Assembly (NCBI RefSeq): GCF_030689685.1
Contig: NZ_JAUYEY010000067.1
Span: 1-64,000, forward strand
Reading direction: 5' to 3'
Length of the DNA: 64,000 nucleotides
Source of the DNA: Polaromonas sp.
Lineage (GTDB): Bacteria; Pseudomonadota; Gammaproteobacteria; Burkholderiales; Burkholderiaceae_C
The notes under the pieces were generated by a model. It worked only from the letters and a program-made list of their open reading frames with translations. It was not told the DNA's origin and searched no databases. The position numbers and the translations under genes were made by a program. Positions within the stretch are counted from its first letter, which is position 1, and each line of letters begins with the position of its first letter. Shown piece after piece: positions 15,320 to 27,008 of this stretch.

Positions 15320-15748
15320 CTATTTGTTCCAGCAACTGGCGGCATCTCCCACGCTCTGCCCTTTGACACCAAGATTGGTCAGCGTCAAATTGCCACACAC
15401 AGTGTCCGTCCAGCCAGAGGGCGTTGCAGTCAGGGTAAAAGATGTGGCAGTTGTGGTCCCACTCAATGCCACGTCATATCGTTTTGTACCCGCAGTCGGC
15501 GACAGCGTAAGCGCGGTTGGCAAGGCAGGTGCAACTCCACCGCTGTTAACGTACCGGAAATTGACCGCCCTATACCGCTCCATAAACTGCGCCGCCTCCA
15601 GCAATACAGTTTTCGCACTGGTCCTATGTCCACGCTCAATATAGGACGTGTACGAAGGCAGTGCAATCGCAGCCAAAATGCCGATGATGGCCACAGCAAT
15701 CATTAATTCAATTAGCGTAAAACCACTGGTGTGCTTGCGTGTTTTCAA
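15320..15748 (-). CDS. pilE: Type IV pilin-like protein PilE
   Basis: 142 residues with a type III signal: a short basic leader, then [25 protein letters not shown], where prepilin peptidase cuts after Gly and methylates Phe; Glu5 is present. Two cysteines (DTVCGNL and ASCWNK) can form the C-terminal D-loop disulfide. It closes the minor pilin operon, 42 bp behind pilY1, so it is more likely a minor pilin of the PilE type than the major subunit. The start is TTG at 15748 with GGGGAG before it. Inner membrane, then pilus. Confidence 0.9.
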   Translation of the reverse strand: MKTRKHTSGFTLIELMIAVAIIGILAAIALPSYTSYIERGHRTSAKTVLLEAAQFMERYRAVNFRYVNSGGVAPALPTALTLSPTAGTKRYDVALSGTTTATSFTLTATPSGWTDTVCGNLTLTNLGVKGQSVGDAASCWNK

Positions 15749-15789
15749 TTTTCTCCCCTCTTGCTGAGATTAATGCGGCCACAAGTCAC

Positions 15790-18700
15790 CTACTTAAGCT
15801 GGCGCCAGATCTGCCGACTAACTCCGCTGCTGGTGCCAGAAGTGGTTGAAGGCCTTAAATTTATCTGGAGCACCTGAGTTTTTCCACAAACCCCATTGAT
15901 GCAGACCGTTTGTTGACCACCAACACTGGTTGAGAAGGTCGTCGTAGAAATAGTGTCATTAAATATAGTCTGACTGATATACAGAGCTGGCGGGCCATTG
16001 TCCTGCAGCACAAAAACACCTCGGGGCGACCCACCGCGAATGCGAACCGAGTTTGCAGTGATATCGCTGAATACTTTTTTGTATCCACCCGTCAAGGCAT
16101 CTACTCCTGTGATCCAAGCATCCAATCCGGCTTCGCAATCATCCACACTCGGAACAATCGAGGTAAACAAAAACGCATCCACTACACCGGAGACGGTATA
16201 ACGTACCGGTGGAGCTATCACCCGCTCCCCTGCGGTGATATTAGCTCCTGTCAACGGTACCACCCATCCTTTCTTTCCTGCCACCGTATACCAATCTGGC
16301 GTTGCGCCCGCTGATGTCGTACGAACGTCACTGGTGACACCCCCGACCGGGGCAGGCATATTGATAGTCATCGACGACAGCGTCGACTCCGCGACGAACG
16401 GCGTGGAACTGAGGGTATGCAGCAAGTCGTCATAAATGCCATACAACGCCTGCACTGTAGTGATGGCCGGGTCCGCCGCGCTCAAATAACTACCCGTTCC
16501 AAAGTAGATCATCTTGCCACCCGTCGTGTTAGCGTGCAAGGGCGCTGCACCGACCTTGATCTCGGCTGTGATAGGTCTTCCCGTCGGGGTGGTGTAAATC
16601 AGGGCGCCGGCACTGCCAGAACTTGGATCAAAGCGCCAGATATTTCCTTTGTAGTCCGCGCCGTACACGTACTCGATCGTGTCTCGGTTGCCCGATGTTT
16701 TTCGAACCAGCTCGACTGCCCCCATACCATTGCTCGTGAGGGAAGCGTTGGTCGGTATGACCCGGAGAATATTACCGTCGCTTAATCTCACGACGTAGAG
16801 ATTCGCTGTTCCCGCGCTGCTGTTGTAGCCATTGCCAAAAATAGCAACCCAAGTTCCGTCTGCCAGCTTGCCGATACCGGGCCGGCCCATGATGTTGCCA
16901 AATGTCGTGCCAACACCAGAGGTGGACGAATTGATTTCCCACAAAATGCTGTTGGCAGAAAATGTTTTTGAACTGGCATTGACAGCAAACACTGTTTTGG
17001 CGCCACTACCGCCAGCAGCAACCACCACGGTCCGCCAATTGGTGGTGGCATCACCGGGCACAGTGATCTTGGCGTGCCCGACAGCGATCGAGCCATCCAC
17101 AAAATTTTGGTGCTGGTAGCCTGGGTCTGCCAAATTTTTAACACTGCCCCTCACCGCCTGCGGCATAAAACCGAGCAATTCGCCGCCGCCAGTTGCGTCC
17201 GGCTCTGCATCAAAAATATGGAAAAATCCGCTGTTTGTCCCCACTGCGAGCGTTTCAAAATTAATTGAACTCAAAAAACTTGTGTAAGTCGAGTCACTCG
17301 CTGCATAGTCCAAATTTTTCGCTGAAATAATTTGCGGATCAGAATTAACAATATCGCCCAATACCGAGCCGTAATCGGCCGCTGCTGTACTGCCGCGGTT
17401 TCGGAAATTGCCCCCTCTTCGCTCCTCTCCAGTTTTGTCGCCTAGAAGGTACTCATAAGTTGGGGCGTTAACAAAGTCAGTTTGCACAGTACCTGGCAAC
17501 GTGGCATAGCCGCCAGAAGTCAAGGCAAGAGGTGCAGTTGCTCCCCCCTGGCCAAGAAACAGCTTGGTGCGCGACGCCGGGACAGGGATTTTTGAAGAAA
17601 CTTCCCAAATAGGTGTGTCAGATACCGCGCCGCTCGTTGCAATGGAAAAAGCGTACAAGCGCGAAGTCCATGTCAGCGAATCGTAGTTGGCCTGGTAAAT
17701 GGCGGCTGATCCCAAGCTCCGCTGCCCCACACCCACCACGCTGGTGCTGGCCACTGCCGCCAATGCAGCAGCAGAACGGAAGGCCTTGGCCATCTGGTCC
17801 GGAAGGTTGGCTGGATTGTTGACTTTGAAATAATTGGTGGGATCACCGTTGGAGTCCAGCAGGCCCGCGCCACCGTATTTGGCGGCGTACCACAAGGTGT
17901 CATGCGGTATGTAGCCTGAGACTGTCGAACTTGCCGCGAAATCCAAGGTGCGGGAAGTGGCAAGGTGCGGCAACACCGTGCTGTTGGCTCGAGACCCGTC
18001 CGCAGGAGCGGGGTCCTGAACCGTCGGAGTCAGGAGCGTATCCAGGTAATACTTGATTTGAGGATTCACTCGAACGCTGGGGTTACCGATTTTGGGCCTG
18101 CTGGACATGTCCAGATATAGGCCGTCTTTGGTCGTTCCGGTGATGGTGTAACCAAGGTGCATTTCAATGTCGGCAGCACTTGTATTGATAGGTGACAGCG
18201 CCACAACCACCTTGCCAGCAGCATTAATACTGACGGTGTAACCAACCACCGCATCGGTTTCGTTGTCGCCGCCAGCGTCGGTGTCAGAAAAGTTCACGAC
18301 AAAAGACATCGTTGGCCGCCCGCCGTTGATGGCTGCGTTGTAGTCGGGCCCCGTGGTTCCGCTGGTGTTGTTGAAAGTGTCCAGGTAAAAGCCGGTGATG
18401 GAACCCGTTGGCTGAAACGCGCCATAGGCTGAACTGCTGACGAGGTTGCTGGGACCTACCGATTTGGAAACAGGAACCATTGAGACTGTTTTACCGTTGT
18501 ATGAAATTTCGATTTTTGGCACTACGCTACCAAGAACCACAGCAATGGTGTCTACTGTTGCGTTGGTCGTCGTCATGGGCACCGATGGGGGGTTGCCAAT
18601 CTGGAAGCCTGTTACTTTTCCAAAACGCGCTATCGCCGCAGAATAAAAACTCCCGCGCGACTGCGTGGCGTCCGGCACATGTCCCTGGAGCTGCGCAAAA

Positions 18701-20490
18701 GAACTGGCAGGTTTCGCCGTAGGGTTTCCGTCACTGAGCGTGCCCGACTGGCCAATGAAGACGTTCCGTGTCCCCAGATTTTCCGACTTTGTAACCGGAG
18801 ACGTCACCGGCGGGGGGCCCCAGATGATGTTGGATTGGGTGGTCACATTCACCCCGGCAAGGTCGCCTTGGGGAGGAGCAAGCGGGTTGCCCATTTGCGC
18901 CAGTACCGGAAAGTACGCCCCCGGAATCCCGTCATTGTCAAATGTGGTCACCGCGTCCGCAATCACCATCTGTACAGGACGCGAACAGATGGGACTGCCC
19001 CCATCCGCTTTGGCCCTGAAAGGGTTTTGCCACGGTGAGGAGCCCGTGCCCATCAATGGCAGTTGAAGCCTTGAGTCCGGTGAATTGTTGACATTGACAC
19101 CATTCGCATATGCCGAAAATCCCGAGCCTTTCCCCGCAAAATAACGTAGCCCTTCGTACATCATTTCCCCGATAGGAGCCCCCCATGAAGGGCAAGCACC
19201 TTCTATCTGCAATGAATTGAAATTGTTATTGCAGTAATATCCGTCCCCTTTCCAGCCATAGATGGAAATGCGGTCGATGGTTCGGGCTATACCGTCAACC
19301 GTCGCCGTGCCTTCGGTCACCTGCCGAAAAACGCCATTGGAAGGAGTTACCTCATCTGAAAATTTGGCAATGTTGCGACGGACAACCCCGCCAGAGTAAT
19401 TGTTCCTGAATGAACCAGTGAGCAAGCCAAATTTCAGTTGGTCGCTGACCGAATAGTCATGCAACACACCCGTTGGCTTCCATATAACAGGTGCCGCTGC
19501 AGGGTACCCCGTACAGCCTGTTTCCCGGGCGCCGCTCAAGGTAACGCAGGCCTCGACCCTAAGGGTGTAGGCTGTACTGGTGATACCAAAGGCAGTACTG
19601 GCGGCAATATTGGCATTGCCATCTGCAGAAGTCCAGTTCCAGATGCGATTGGTAACCTGATCGGCATTAAGTATCACCCGCAGTCTCGGGGCTGGCATTG
19701 GAAATGGATAGACACCCGAACCCGCATTCGCAGGCGTAGTCCCTGATGCGTAAGCATCACTTCTCACGGCAAACAGATGCTGCTTGCCCGCTGCGGGCGC
19801 CGCGAGGTCGGTGTAGTGGGTGATGTTGTAGCTGTCGCGCCCCGTCACCGGCCTGTATTCTTTGCCCCAGACATGGCTGTCCTGGGGAATAAACGCCCCT
19901 TGTAAAACCGTGGTGCCTGACGCTGAGGTGGGGTCTGACACGCGATGACCTCCGTACAGTACGCGGCGAAGCGCATCCATGCGCGAAGTCGTGGCCCAGT
20001 TCAGCCAATTTCCGTGCCACCGCGCGCTTGATGAAGCCGTCAAACACCCGTCACTGCTCTTGGCTACATCTTTAGGACTGAATCTTGAGTTACCCGAGTC
20101 GTACAAATAACAGCGATCCGACGCGAAGTTGCCATAGTAGGTAATGGAGGGCTTGAACCCGACGTCAGGTATGCCGTCGGCATTCAGATCGCTGGCATCG
20201 TTGTAGGCGGCATAAAAAAGTCGATGGTCCTTGCTCATGGTCAACATGACAAGACCAGGCGCACTTTTCAGAGCCAACAGCGGTACACCTGCAATACTCA
20301 CGGTGGTTTGCGCATTTGCGCTTTTCAGCGGCATGCCGCCCAGCGCCAGCGCTAAAACCAGCGCTGCAAGGTACCAGACGGTGGAGACAACCCGCTGCCG
20401 CCAATTCGCTGGCACAGTCCACGCCCTTCGCGGCCCCATGCCCAGGCCAATCACAGGTTTGTTTTCCGAAAAAATTGCTGGCTTGTTCAT
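15790..20490 (-). CDS. pilY1: Type IV pilus tip/adhesin protein PilY1
   Basis: 1566 residues. Signal anchor near residues 35-60 ending in SANAQ. The N-terminal region has YNDASDLNADGIPD, an Asp-Asn-Asp-Gly calcium-loop-like motif, followed by the paired-cysteine part (CYLYD, CLTAS) usual in PilY1. The C-terminal third (from about residue 1000) has the beta-propeller repeats (LGDIVNSDPQ, GTNSGFFHIFDA, GNGYNS, GADYKGNIWRFD). PilY1 sits at the pilus tip with minor pilins, promotes extension and adhesion, and can bind calcium. RBS AAGGGG is six bases before the ATG. Sits between pilX and pilE in the expected order. Confidence 0.95.
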   Translation of the reverse strand: MNKPAIFSENKPVIGLGMGPRRAWTVPANWRQRVVSTVWYLAALVLALALGGMPLKSANAQTTVSIAGVPLLALKSAPGLVMLTMSKDHRLFYAAYNDASDLNADGIPDVGFKPSITYYGNFASDRCYLYDSGNSRFSPKDVAKSSDGCLTASSSARWHGNWLNWATTSRMDALRRVLYGGHRVSDPTSASGTTVLQGAFIPQDSHVWGKEYRPVTGRDSYNITHYTDLAAPAAGKQHLFAVRSDAYASGTTPANAGSGVYPFPMPAPRLRVILNADQVTNRIWNWTSADGNANIAASTAFGITSTAYTLRVEACVTLSGARETGCTGYPAAAPVIWKPTGVLHDYSVSDQLKFGLLTGSFRNNYSGGVVRRNIAKFSDEVTPSNGVFRQVTEGTATVDGIARTIDRISIYGWKGDGYYCNNNFNSLQIEGACPSWGAPIGEMMYEGLRYFAGKGSGFSAYANGVNVNNSPDSRLQLPLMGTGSSPWQNPFRAKADGGSPICSRPVQMVIADAVTTFDNDGIPGAYFPVLAQMGNPLAPPQGDLAGVNVTTQSNIIWGPPPVTSPVTKSENLGTRNVFIGQSGTLSDGNPTAKPASSFAQLQGHVPDATQSRGSFYSAAIARFGKVTGFQIGNPPSVPMTTTNATVDTIAVVLGSVVPKIEISYNGKTVSMVPVSKSVGPSNLVSSSAYGAFQPTGSITGFYLDTFNNTSGTTGPDYNAAINGGRPTMSFVVNFSDTDAGGDNETDAVVGYTVSINAAGKVVVALSPINTSAADIEMHLGYTITGTTKDGLYLDMSSRPKIGNPSVRVNPQIKYYLDTLLTPTVQDPAPADGSRANSTVLPHLATSRTLDFAASSTVSGYIPHDTLWYAAKYGGAGLLDSNGDPTNYFKVNNPANLPDQMAKAFRSAAALAAVASTSVVGVGQRSLGSAAIYQANYDSLTWTSRLYAFSIATSGAVSDTPIWEVSSKIPVPASRTKLFLGQGGATAPLALTSGGYATLPGTVQTDFVNAPTYEYLLGDKTGEERRGGNFRNRGSTAAADYGSVLGDIVNSDPQIISAKNLDYAASDSTYTSFLSSINFETLAVGTNSGFFHIFDAEPDATGGGELLGFMPQAVRGSVKNLADPGYQHQNFVDGSIAVGHAKITVPGDATTNWRTVVVAAGGSGAKTVFAVNASSKTFSANSILWEINSSTSGVGTTFGNIMGRPGIGKLADGTWVAIFGNGYNSSAGTANLYVVRLSDGNILRVIPTNASLTSNGMGAVELVRKTSGNRDTIEYVYGADYKGNIWRFDPSSGSAGALIYTTPTGRPITAEIKVGAAPLHANTTGGKMIYFGTGSYLSAADPAITTVQALYGIYDDLLHTLSSTPFVAESTLSSMTINMPAPVGGVTSDVRTTSAGATPDWYTVAGKKGWVVPLTGANITAGERVIAPPVRYTVSGVVDAFLFTSIVPSVDDCEAGLDAWITGVDALTGGYKKVFSDITANSVRIRGGSPRGVFVLQDNGPPALYISQTIFNDTISTTTFSTSVGGQQTVCINGVCGKTQVLQINLRPSTTSGTSSGVSRQIWRQLK

Positions 20491-20510
20491 GGTGAACCCC
20501 TTAAAACTTG

Positions 20511-21125
20511 CTATGGCGTTGTCGTCTGGACATACATGACCTGCACAATGGACTCTGCAGCGCCTGATCCGCCGGTACTGCGTGCAGTCACTCTGTATGT
20601 GCGAGCAGTGGTAGTGGCACCTACCACAGTACTCACTAACTCAATCACATATTTCGCACTCTCGGAGTTGTTGGCATAAGGCGTGCCCACAGACGCAGCA
20701 CAGCTTGTCCAGCTGAACGGGGTCGTTGCAACGCATGCACCTGCTGCAACTGTCGCTCCTGCGCCTTGCGTCCAGAAATTTCCATTGTCACCCTCGCTGA
20801 ATGGGGGGTCGTAATGGCCGAGTGCGGCCGTCGAAAATCCGCCACTCTCAATAACCTGCAAAGCTTCTTTGCCCGCACTTTCGGCGGACTGGAAAGAAAC
20901 ATTTCGATCCAGCAGGTTACCTGTCATGCGTCCGGACAGGGTCGTGTTACGAAAACCAATCATGCCGATTGATATGAGCATGACCAACAAAACCAAACCA
21001 ATAATCAAGGTCATGCCGCGCTGCGATTTCCTCTGGAGCGGAAGGCGACATGAAAACGGTCTTCGCACTAAATCCACAGCGTGCTGGTTTCGAAGGAAAA
21101 TACTTGCAATGTGGCTATCTGGCAT
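20511..21125 (-). CDS. pilX: Minor pilin assembly protein PilX
   Basis: 204 residues. Basic leader, then RGMTLIIGLVLLVMLISIGMIG, the PilX-type N-terminal hydrophobic helix, with Met-Thr following the conserved Gly in place of the usual Phe-Thr. FRNTTLSGRMTGNLLDRNVSFQSAESA is the family signature. PilX is part of the priming complex of type IV pili with PilV, PilW, FimU/FimT and PilY1. Flanked by pilW (17 bp) and pilY1 (20 bp), so one operon. Confidence 0.9.
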   Translation of the reverse strand: MPDSHIASIFLRNQHAVDLVRRPFSCRLPLQRKSQRGMTLIIGLVLLVMLISIGMIGFRNTTLSGRMTGNLLDRNVSFQSAESAGKEALQVIESGGFSTAALGHYDPPFSEGDNGNFWTQGAGATVAAGACVATTPFSWTSCAASVGTPYANNSESAKYVIELVSTVVGATTTARTYRVTARSTGGSGAAESIVQVMYVQTTTP

Positions 21126-21142
21126 ATGGTCTGTCCGTCCCT

Positions 21143-22327
21143 CTATCGTGCTGCAACACTGTTGCGCATAACCACGGTAGTGGAAAACTCTTTACGAAGC
21201 CGGTTGGTCGATGAGCCAGTAGGCAGGGAATAGGCTTGCCCCAACAATGTGGGTGTCGTCAACGCAACATCGGGGCTGGTGTGGTCCTCTGCGCTGACCA
21301 TCATCAGCCCTACACGTACTGCAACGATGCGCCCCCAGTCAGTCACAGTTGCCGCAGAGCTACGCCACTCATCAGCGACAAGCGTAGCGGACCCGCTAGC
21401 ATCTACCTGGGTATTTTCACCATAATGCAGTTGCATGCTTTCTACGTTAGACACAAGCTCTTCAGGGTTGGATCTGCTTATGCCATTGAAAGTAATTCGA
21501 TACAGACTAGGCGTGGAAGAACCACTGCGGGTTGCGACATAAAAAAAATTCCATTGCGCCAACATGACAATCGCCCCAGCTCGGGCGCTCGCGCCGGAGG
21601 TGATAGGAGGACCAAACTGGTAGCTGTTGGTGAATGTGTCCGCACTGTTGCCGGTTCCGTCGTGGGCAATGGTTGTAACGCCTGCGCTGGTACTCACCGT
21701 CCCCTCAAAAATGCTGGATGAATTGCAATCAGAAACGATCATGGTGTTTGCACCGCTCCAGCCATACACATTGGAAGAAATAGTCAACGGCGAATTGCCT
21801 GACGGCATCTCCACCGTGACGCCAACAGTATTAGCGCCGCCGCCCGCGAAAAATAGGCTGTCTGTGCCATTGGATGCAGGAACCGCTCCAGACGAGAACA
21901 TCGCGCTTGGCACGCTGTCAAAACCGCGAATGAAATTAAGCGACGTGAAGGGCTGCACCGTCACCTCCGCGTTGCCGGATTCAACAGTTGCCAACGGATT
22001 GGGGCCGCTGATGGTGTTCGGATTTGACGACGCCAGGACATTGCCCGGATAACGAGTCGTCACACCCGCCACCGTCAGCGTCTGGATGCCGGAGCAACCC
22101 GCAAAACCAGCCATGCGAAGCTCTCTTGCGATGGTATCCAGTGCAAAATTCGCGTCTTCCTGCAATCGGCCAGTACTCTCCTGAAAGCGAAAGGCGCTTT
22201 TTACCGCAACATACACCGAAGACAGTCCTATAAGCACGGCCATACTTAACACGAGCGAAATCATTAGCTCGATCAGCGTAAACCCCCTTTGCCCACTGCC
22301 ACGACGACTACTTTGAAATTTCCTCAT
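21143..22327 (-). CDS. pilW: Minor pilin PilW
   Basis: 394 residues. Class III leader (RRGSGQRG) then [25 protein letters not shown], followed by family region FALDTIARELRMAGFAGCSG. PilW joins the pilus-tip initiation complex. Its ATG overlaps the pilV stop (ATGA), a sign of coupled translation. Glu5 of the mature protein is present. Confidence 0.93.
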   Translation of the reverse strand: MRKFQSSRRGSGQRGFTLIELMISLVLSMAVLIGLSSVYVAVKSAFRFQESTGRLQEDANFALDTIARELRMAGFAGCSGIQTLTVAGVTTRYPGNVLASSNPNTISGPNPLATVESGNAEVTVQPFTSLNFIRGFDSVPSAMFSSGAVPASNGTDSLFFAGGGANTVGVTVEMPSGNSPLTISSNVYGWSGANTMIVSDCNSSSIFEGTVSTSAGVTTIAHDGTGNSADTFTNSYQFGPPITSGASARAGAIVMLAQWNFFYVATRSGSSTPSLYRITFNGISRSNPEELVSNVESMQLHYGENTQVDASGSATLVADEWRSSAATVTDWGRIVAVRVGLMMVSAEDHTSPDVALTTPTLLGQAYSLPTGSSTNRLRKEFSTTVVMRNSVAAR

Positions 22328-22854
22328 AGCCGCAACTCAAAAACAAAAGTTTGGAAAGCTGCAACTGAATTATCCGTACACGCGGTGGTCGCGGCTTCAC
22401 TCAAGGTTCCCAGGCAATTGGACCAGCGCACCTCAATCTCCAGTTTGCGAGCACCACCGGAGACGGTATTGGTGATTTTTCCGTCACCCTGCGGCAATTG
22501 AACCGCTAGGGCCTCCAGCCACTCTTTTTTATCCTTCATGGCTATTGTTGTAGGACTGGCGGGCGGCGTGTCTGCGTAAGCCGTAATGTATTGGCTGGTT
22601 GCAGACAATGCCACCGTCGGATTGGCGCGAATCCGGTCAGCCATGTCTGCGGCCAGTTGGCTGGCTTTGGACATAGCTTCGGACGCCGCAGCATTGGATA
22701 TACCCTTGACCAGCAGTCCAGCGACGCCCAACAGTCCAAACGACAGAATCACCATGGTGACCAAAACTTCTATCAAGCTGAAGCCTACCTGCTTATTGGT
22801 CGCCTTGGTAGCGCGTTTTGGTGCACGCGGGAAGAAGTGAGGCTCTTTTGTCAT
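22324..22854 (-). CDS. pilV: Minor pilin PilV
   Basis: 176 residues. Long basic leader, then VG-FSLIEVLVTMVILSFGLLGVAGL, with the conserved mature Glu5; family region ASQLAADMADRIRANP follows. PilV is a minor pilin in the priming complex. A pair of cysteines (SNCLG, TACTD) may form a disulfide. Overlaps pilW by four bases and follows fimT by about 20. Confidence 0.92.
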   Translation of the reverse strand: MTKEPHFFPRAPKRATKATNKQVGFSLIEVLVTMVILSFGLLGVAGLLVKGISNAAASEAMSKASQLAADMADRIRANPTVALSATSQYITAYADTPPASPTTIAMKDKKEWLEALAVQLPQGDGKITNTVSGGARKLEIEVRWSNCLGTLSEAATTACTDNSVAAFQTFVFELRL

Positions 22855-22874
22855 ATGAGGTTGCTTCTACACTT

Positions 22875-23504
22875 CTAGTCCGTAGGGCAGCTTGCACCGC
22901 TGGCCACACGGGTGGTTCGTACACGACCTGACACGTTAAGAACAAGACAATGTCGTTCACTGGTATCGTCAAAGAACCAAAACGACCGATTGGCCGACGC
23001 TCCTGTCGTGGTAATCAATCGCCCCACTCCGTTGTAGGTAAAGTAATTGAGTGTTCCCGTTTGCCCTGTGCTGATAGGTCCCGATGGCGCTGAAACTACC
23101 TCCACGCGAGTCACGCCTGTAACGCCCGTCGTATCGGCCGTTGGAGCCACCCCTGCGTTAGCGGTCCCTGTACCATCCACAAATACCGTCCAGCCGTTGA
23201 CCCAGACGCCAGCTACAGTATTTGCTGCAACCGTGACTCGCGCGTCGGCACCGCGCTTGACAGCCTCCGACCTTGCCAGGCTGAGAGACACTTGCAACGC
23301 GGATACCGCTGCGGAAAGACGGTTGCGTCGCAACATGTCGGCAAAAGAAGGCGCGGCGAGGGCTGCCAAAATAGCCACGATCACGACCACTACCATCAGC
23401 TCAATAAGAGTAAATCCCGCCGAAAACCACCCGATTTTCGGCAAAAGTCTGATTCGGGATTGCTGGCCCATATCCCCTAACCCAAACGAAGTTTCTCTGT
23501 CCAT
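22875..23504 (-). CDS. fimT: GspH/FimT-family minor pilin
   Basis: About 209 residues. Prepilin motif [30 protein letters not shown], followed by the FimT/GspH region LSLARSEAVKRG. This is the first gene of the minor pilin operon and the likely FimU/FimT component. Start uncertain: the track uses TTG 23522; ATG 23504 is used here, and ATG 23471 (leader MGQQSRIR) is also reasonable. The divergent ribD begins about 80 bp away, so promoters for both must lie in that gap. Confidence 0.88.
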   Translation of the reverse strand: MDRETSFGLGDMGQQSRIRLLPKIGWFSAGFTLIELMVVVVIVAILAALAAPSFADMLRRNRLSAAVSALQVSLSLARSEAVKRGADARVTVAANTVAGVWVNGWTVFVDGTGTANAGVAPTADTTGVTGVTRVEVVSAPSGPISTGQTGTLNYFTYNGVGRLITTTGASANRSFWFFDDTSERHCLVLNVSGRVRTTRVASGASCPTD

Positions 23505-23582
23505 ATAGAGGATGTTACGCAAGCGAGGCAGACCAGCGGGTACAGTACCGACGAACGGTTATCGCACCTAGCTAAGCGGCAC

Positions 23583-24704
23583 ATGACAAATTCAACTCAT
23601 CTTGCATTGACCAACGAGACGCAGCAAGCCTTGCAACTGGCATTGCGCGCACGACTGCCCAGTCCACCTAACCCGAGCGTGGGTTGCTTGATCCCAGACT
23701 CTCACGGACGCATTCTCGGCCAAGGCCACACCCAAGCCGCCGGCGGCCCACACGCCGAGATCATGGCACTGCGTGACGCGGCCTTGAAGGGCCACGATGT
23801 TGCTGGCGCCACCGCCTACGTCACCCTGGAGCCCTGCTCCCATCACGGCCGCACCGGCCCCTGCTGCGACGCCTTGATCGCCGCTGGCATCAAAAAGGTA
23901 GTGGCATCCATCGCGGACCCCAATCCGCTGGTTGCAGGACAGGGTTTTGCGCGGCTGCGGGCTGCCGGCATCGCGGTTGAGGTCGGCCCCGGCGCCGCCG
24001 AGTCCCGCGAACTGAACATCGGCTTTTTCAGCCGCATGGTCCGCAAGACCCCCTGGGTTCGCATGAAAGTCGCGGCCTCGCTGGACGGCAAGACCGCGCT
24101 GGACAACGGCGCCAGCCAGTGGATCACGTCGGACACCGCCCGCGCGGACGGTCATGCCTGGCGGGCGCGCTCATGTGCCGTGCTGACCGGGATTGGCACG
24201 GTGCTGGAAGACGACCCCCGCCTCGACGTGCGGCTGGTGGACACGCCGCGCCAGCCGCACCTGGTGGTGGTCGACAGCCGGCTGGAAACGCCGCTGGACG
24301 CGCAGCTTTTCATCCCCGGCCGCACCATCTACATCTACGCAGCGGAGCAAAACGGCGCCAAAAAGGCGGCACTGGAGGCACGCGGCGCCACCGTCGTTTA
24401 CCAGCCGGGCGTCAATGGCAAGGTGGACCTGGCGGCCATGCTGCACGACCTGGCGCGCCGCGAGGTCAATGAGCTGCATGTAGAAGCCGGACACAAACTC
24501 AATGGGTCGCTGATCCGCGAGGGTCTAGTCGATGAGTTTCTGGTCTACCTCGCCCCCAAGCTGATAGGCCAAGGCAGCGGCATGGCCAGCTTTGGACCGA
24601 TTACCGAGCTTTCGCATGCGGTGGAACTGGATTTCCGCTCCAGCGAGCGTCTCGGCCCCGACCTGCGCATTGTCGCCAGGGTTCGCGGGCGCGACTCCTT
24701 TTAA
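23583..24704 (+). CDS. ribD: Bifunctional riboflavin deaminase/reductase
   Basis: 373 residues. N-terminal deaminase zinc site GGPHAEIMAL and TLEPCSHHGRTGPCCDAL; C-terminal reductase domain starting at TPWVRMKVAASLDGKTAL with GASQWITSDTAR. It performs the second and third steps of riboflavin synthesis. First gene of the rib run. The 60-bp gap upstream has no room for an FMN riboswitch, so regulation at this end is unlikely to be by that element. Starts at ATG 23583. Confidence 0.96.
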   Translation: MTNSTHLALTNETQQALQLALRARLPSPPNPSVGCLIPDSHGRILGQGHTQAAGGPHAEIMALRDAALKGHDVAGATAYVTLEPCSHHGRTGPCCDALIAAGIKKVVASIADPNPLVAGQGFARLRAAGIAVEVGPGAAESRELNIGFFSRMVRKTPWVRMKVAASLDGKTALDNGASQWITSDTARADGHAWRARSCAVLTGIGTVLEDDPRLDVRLVDTPRQPHLVVVDSRLETPLDAQLFIPGRTIYIYAAEQNGAKKAALEARGATVVYQPGVNGKVDLAAMLHDLARREVNELHVEAGHKLNGSLIREGLVDEFLVYLAPKLIGQGSGMASFGPITELSHAVELDFRSSERLGPDLRIVARVRGRDSF

Positions 24705-24759
24705 GCCCTGATTACGGAGCCGCGCCATACGCTGCGGCAATCTCTGCGAAAATACGCCC

Positions 24760-25395
24760 ATGTTTACCGGAATCATTACCGGCGTGGGGCGCATCGTCGC
24801 TGTCCATCGCCTGGGCAGCTCTTTGGACCACGGCAAGCGCCTCGACATCGAGGCGCCGGCGGGCTACCTCGACGACGTGGGCCTGGGTGACAGCATCGCG
24901 CTCAACGGCGCCTGCATGACGGTCACGACGCTGACTCTCGAAAAAAACCAGTTTTCCATCGAAATTTCTACCGAGTCGCTGAAAAAAACCAGTGGTCTGG
25001 CGGAAGCTGGCCCCATCAATCTTGAAAAAGCCTTGCGCGCCCATGACCGCCTGGGTGGCCACATCGTCGCCGGCCATGTGGACGGCGTCGGCACCATCAC
25101 GCATTTTGCGCAGATAGGGGAAAGCTGGGAATTGCGGATTCTGGCGCCCAGGGAACTGGCCAAATACCTGGCCTACAAGGGCTCCATCACCGTCAATGGC
25201 GTCAGCCTGACGGTCAACCGGGTGGCCGACCTCGACGGCGCGGCGCCCGGCTGCGAGATCAGCATCAACCTGATCAGCCACACCGTGCAGAACACGGCGT
25301 TGGGTCACCTGCGCGTCCAATCGCAGGTCAACCTCGAAATCGACCTCGTCGCGCGTTATGTCGAACGCATGCTCCAAAACGGAAAGAACACCTGA
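24760..25395 (+). CDS. ribE: Riboflavin synthase alpha chain
   Basis: 211 residues with two internally homologous lumazine-binding halves: [12 protein letters not shown]...LNGACMTVT and [14 protein letters not shown]...VNGVSLTVN. It makes riboflavin from two molecules of dimethylribityllumazine. Sits 55 bp behind ribD and 3 bp ahead of ribB. Length and motifs are ordinary. Confidence 0.96.
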   Translation: MFTGIITGVGRIVAVHRLGSSLDHGKRLDIEAPAGYLDDVGLGDSIALNGACMTVTTLTLEKNQFSIEISTESLKKTSGLAEAGPINLEKALRAHDRLGGHIVAGHVDGVGTITHFAQIGESWELRILAPRELAKYLAYKGSITVNGVSLTVNRVADLDGAAPGCEISINLISHTVQNTALGHLRVQSQVNLEIDLVARYVERMLQNGKNT

Positions 25396-25398
25396 CCC

Positions 25399-26514
<1,116 letters not shown>

Positions 26515-26516
26515 AC

Positions 26517-26981
26517 GTGTTTGGTGCAGACAAGGGAAAAGCTGACAAGCTCGACGGCAAAAAACTGGCCATCGGCATTGTGCAGGCGCGCTTCAATGAA
26601 GGCATCACCAACGCCCTGGCACAAGCCTGCTGGCAAGAGCTTCTGGCCCTGGGTGTCGAGGAGAAAAACATCACCCACGTCAAGGTGCCTGGCGCACTGG
26701 AGGTGCCAACGGCGCTGCAGGCCCTGGCCGAACGCGACCAGTACGATGCGCTGATCGCGCTGGGCTGCATCATCCGCGGCGAAACCTATCATTTCGAGCT
26801 GGTTGCCAATGAAAGCGGCGCCTCGGTCAGCCGCCTGGCGCTGGACTACCAGTTGCCTATCGCGAACGCCATCCTGACCGTTGAAAACGTGGCGCAGGCC
26901 GAAGCCCGCCAAACCGACAAAGGCCGAGACGCGGCGCGTGTAGCGGTCGAGATGGCCAATCTGCTCAATGAACTGGCGTGA
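26517..26981 (+). CDS. ribH: 6,7-dimethyl-8-ribityllumazine synthase
   Basis: 154 residues. [30 protein letters not shown] and [12 protein letters not shown] are the family's substrate-binding motifs; the His in ETYHFE is the proton donor. Forms capsid-like or pentameric assemblies. GTG start with AAGGAG six bases before it, directly after the ribB stop. Product feeds RibE. Confidence 0.96.
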   Translation: MFGADKGKADKLDGKKLAIGIVQARFNEGITNALAQACWQELLALGVEEKNITHVKVPGALEVPTALQALAERDQYDALIALGCIIRGETYHFELVANESGASVSRLALDYQLPIANAILTVENVAQAEARQTDKGRDAARVAVEMANLLNELA

Positions 26982-27008
26982 TGCCTACCCCCCCCACACA
27001 AGAGCGCC

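Noticed and set aside
23523-23582. FMN riboswitch before ribD
   Set aside because: The gap is only 60 bp and shows none of the RFN element's conserved segments.
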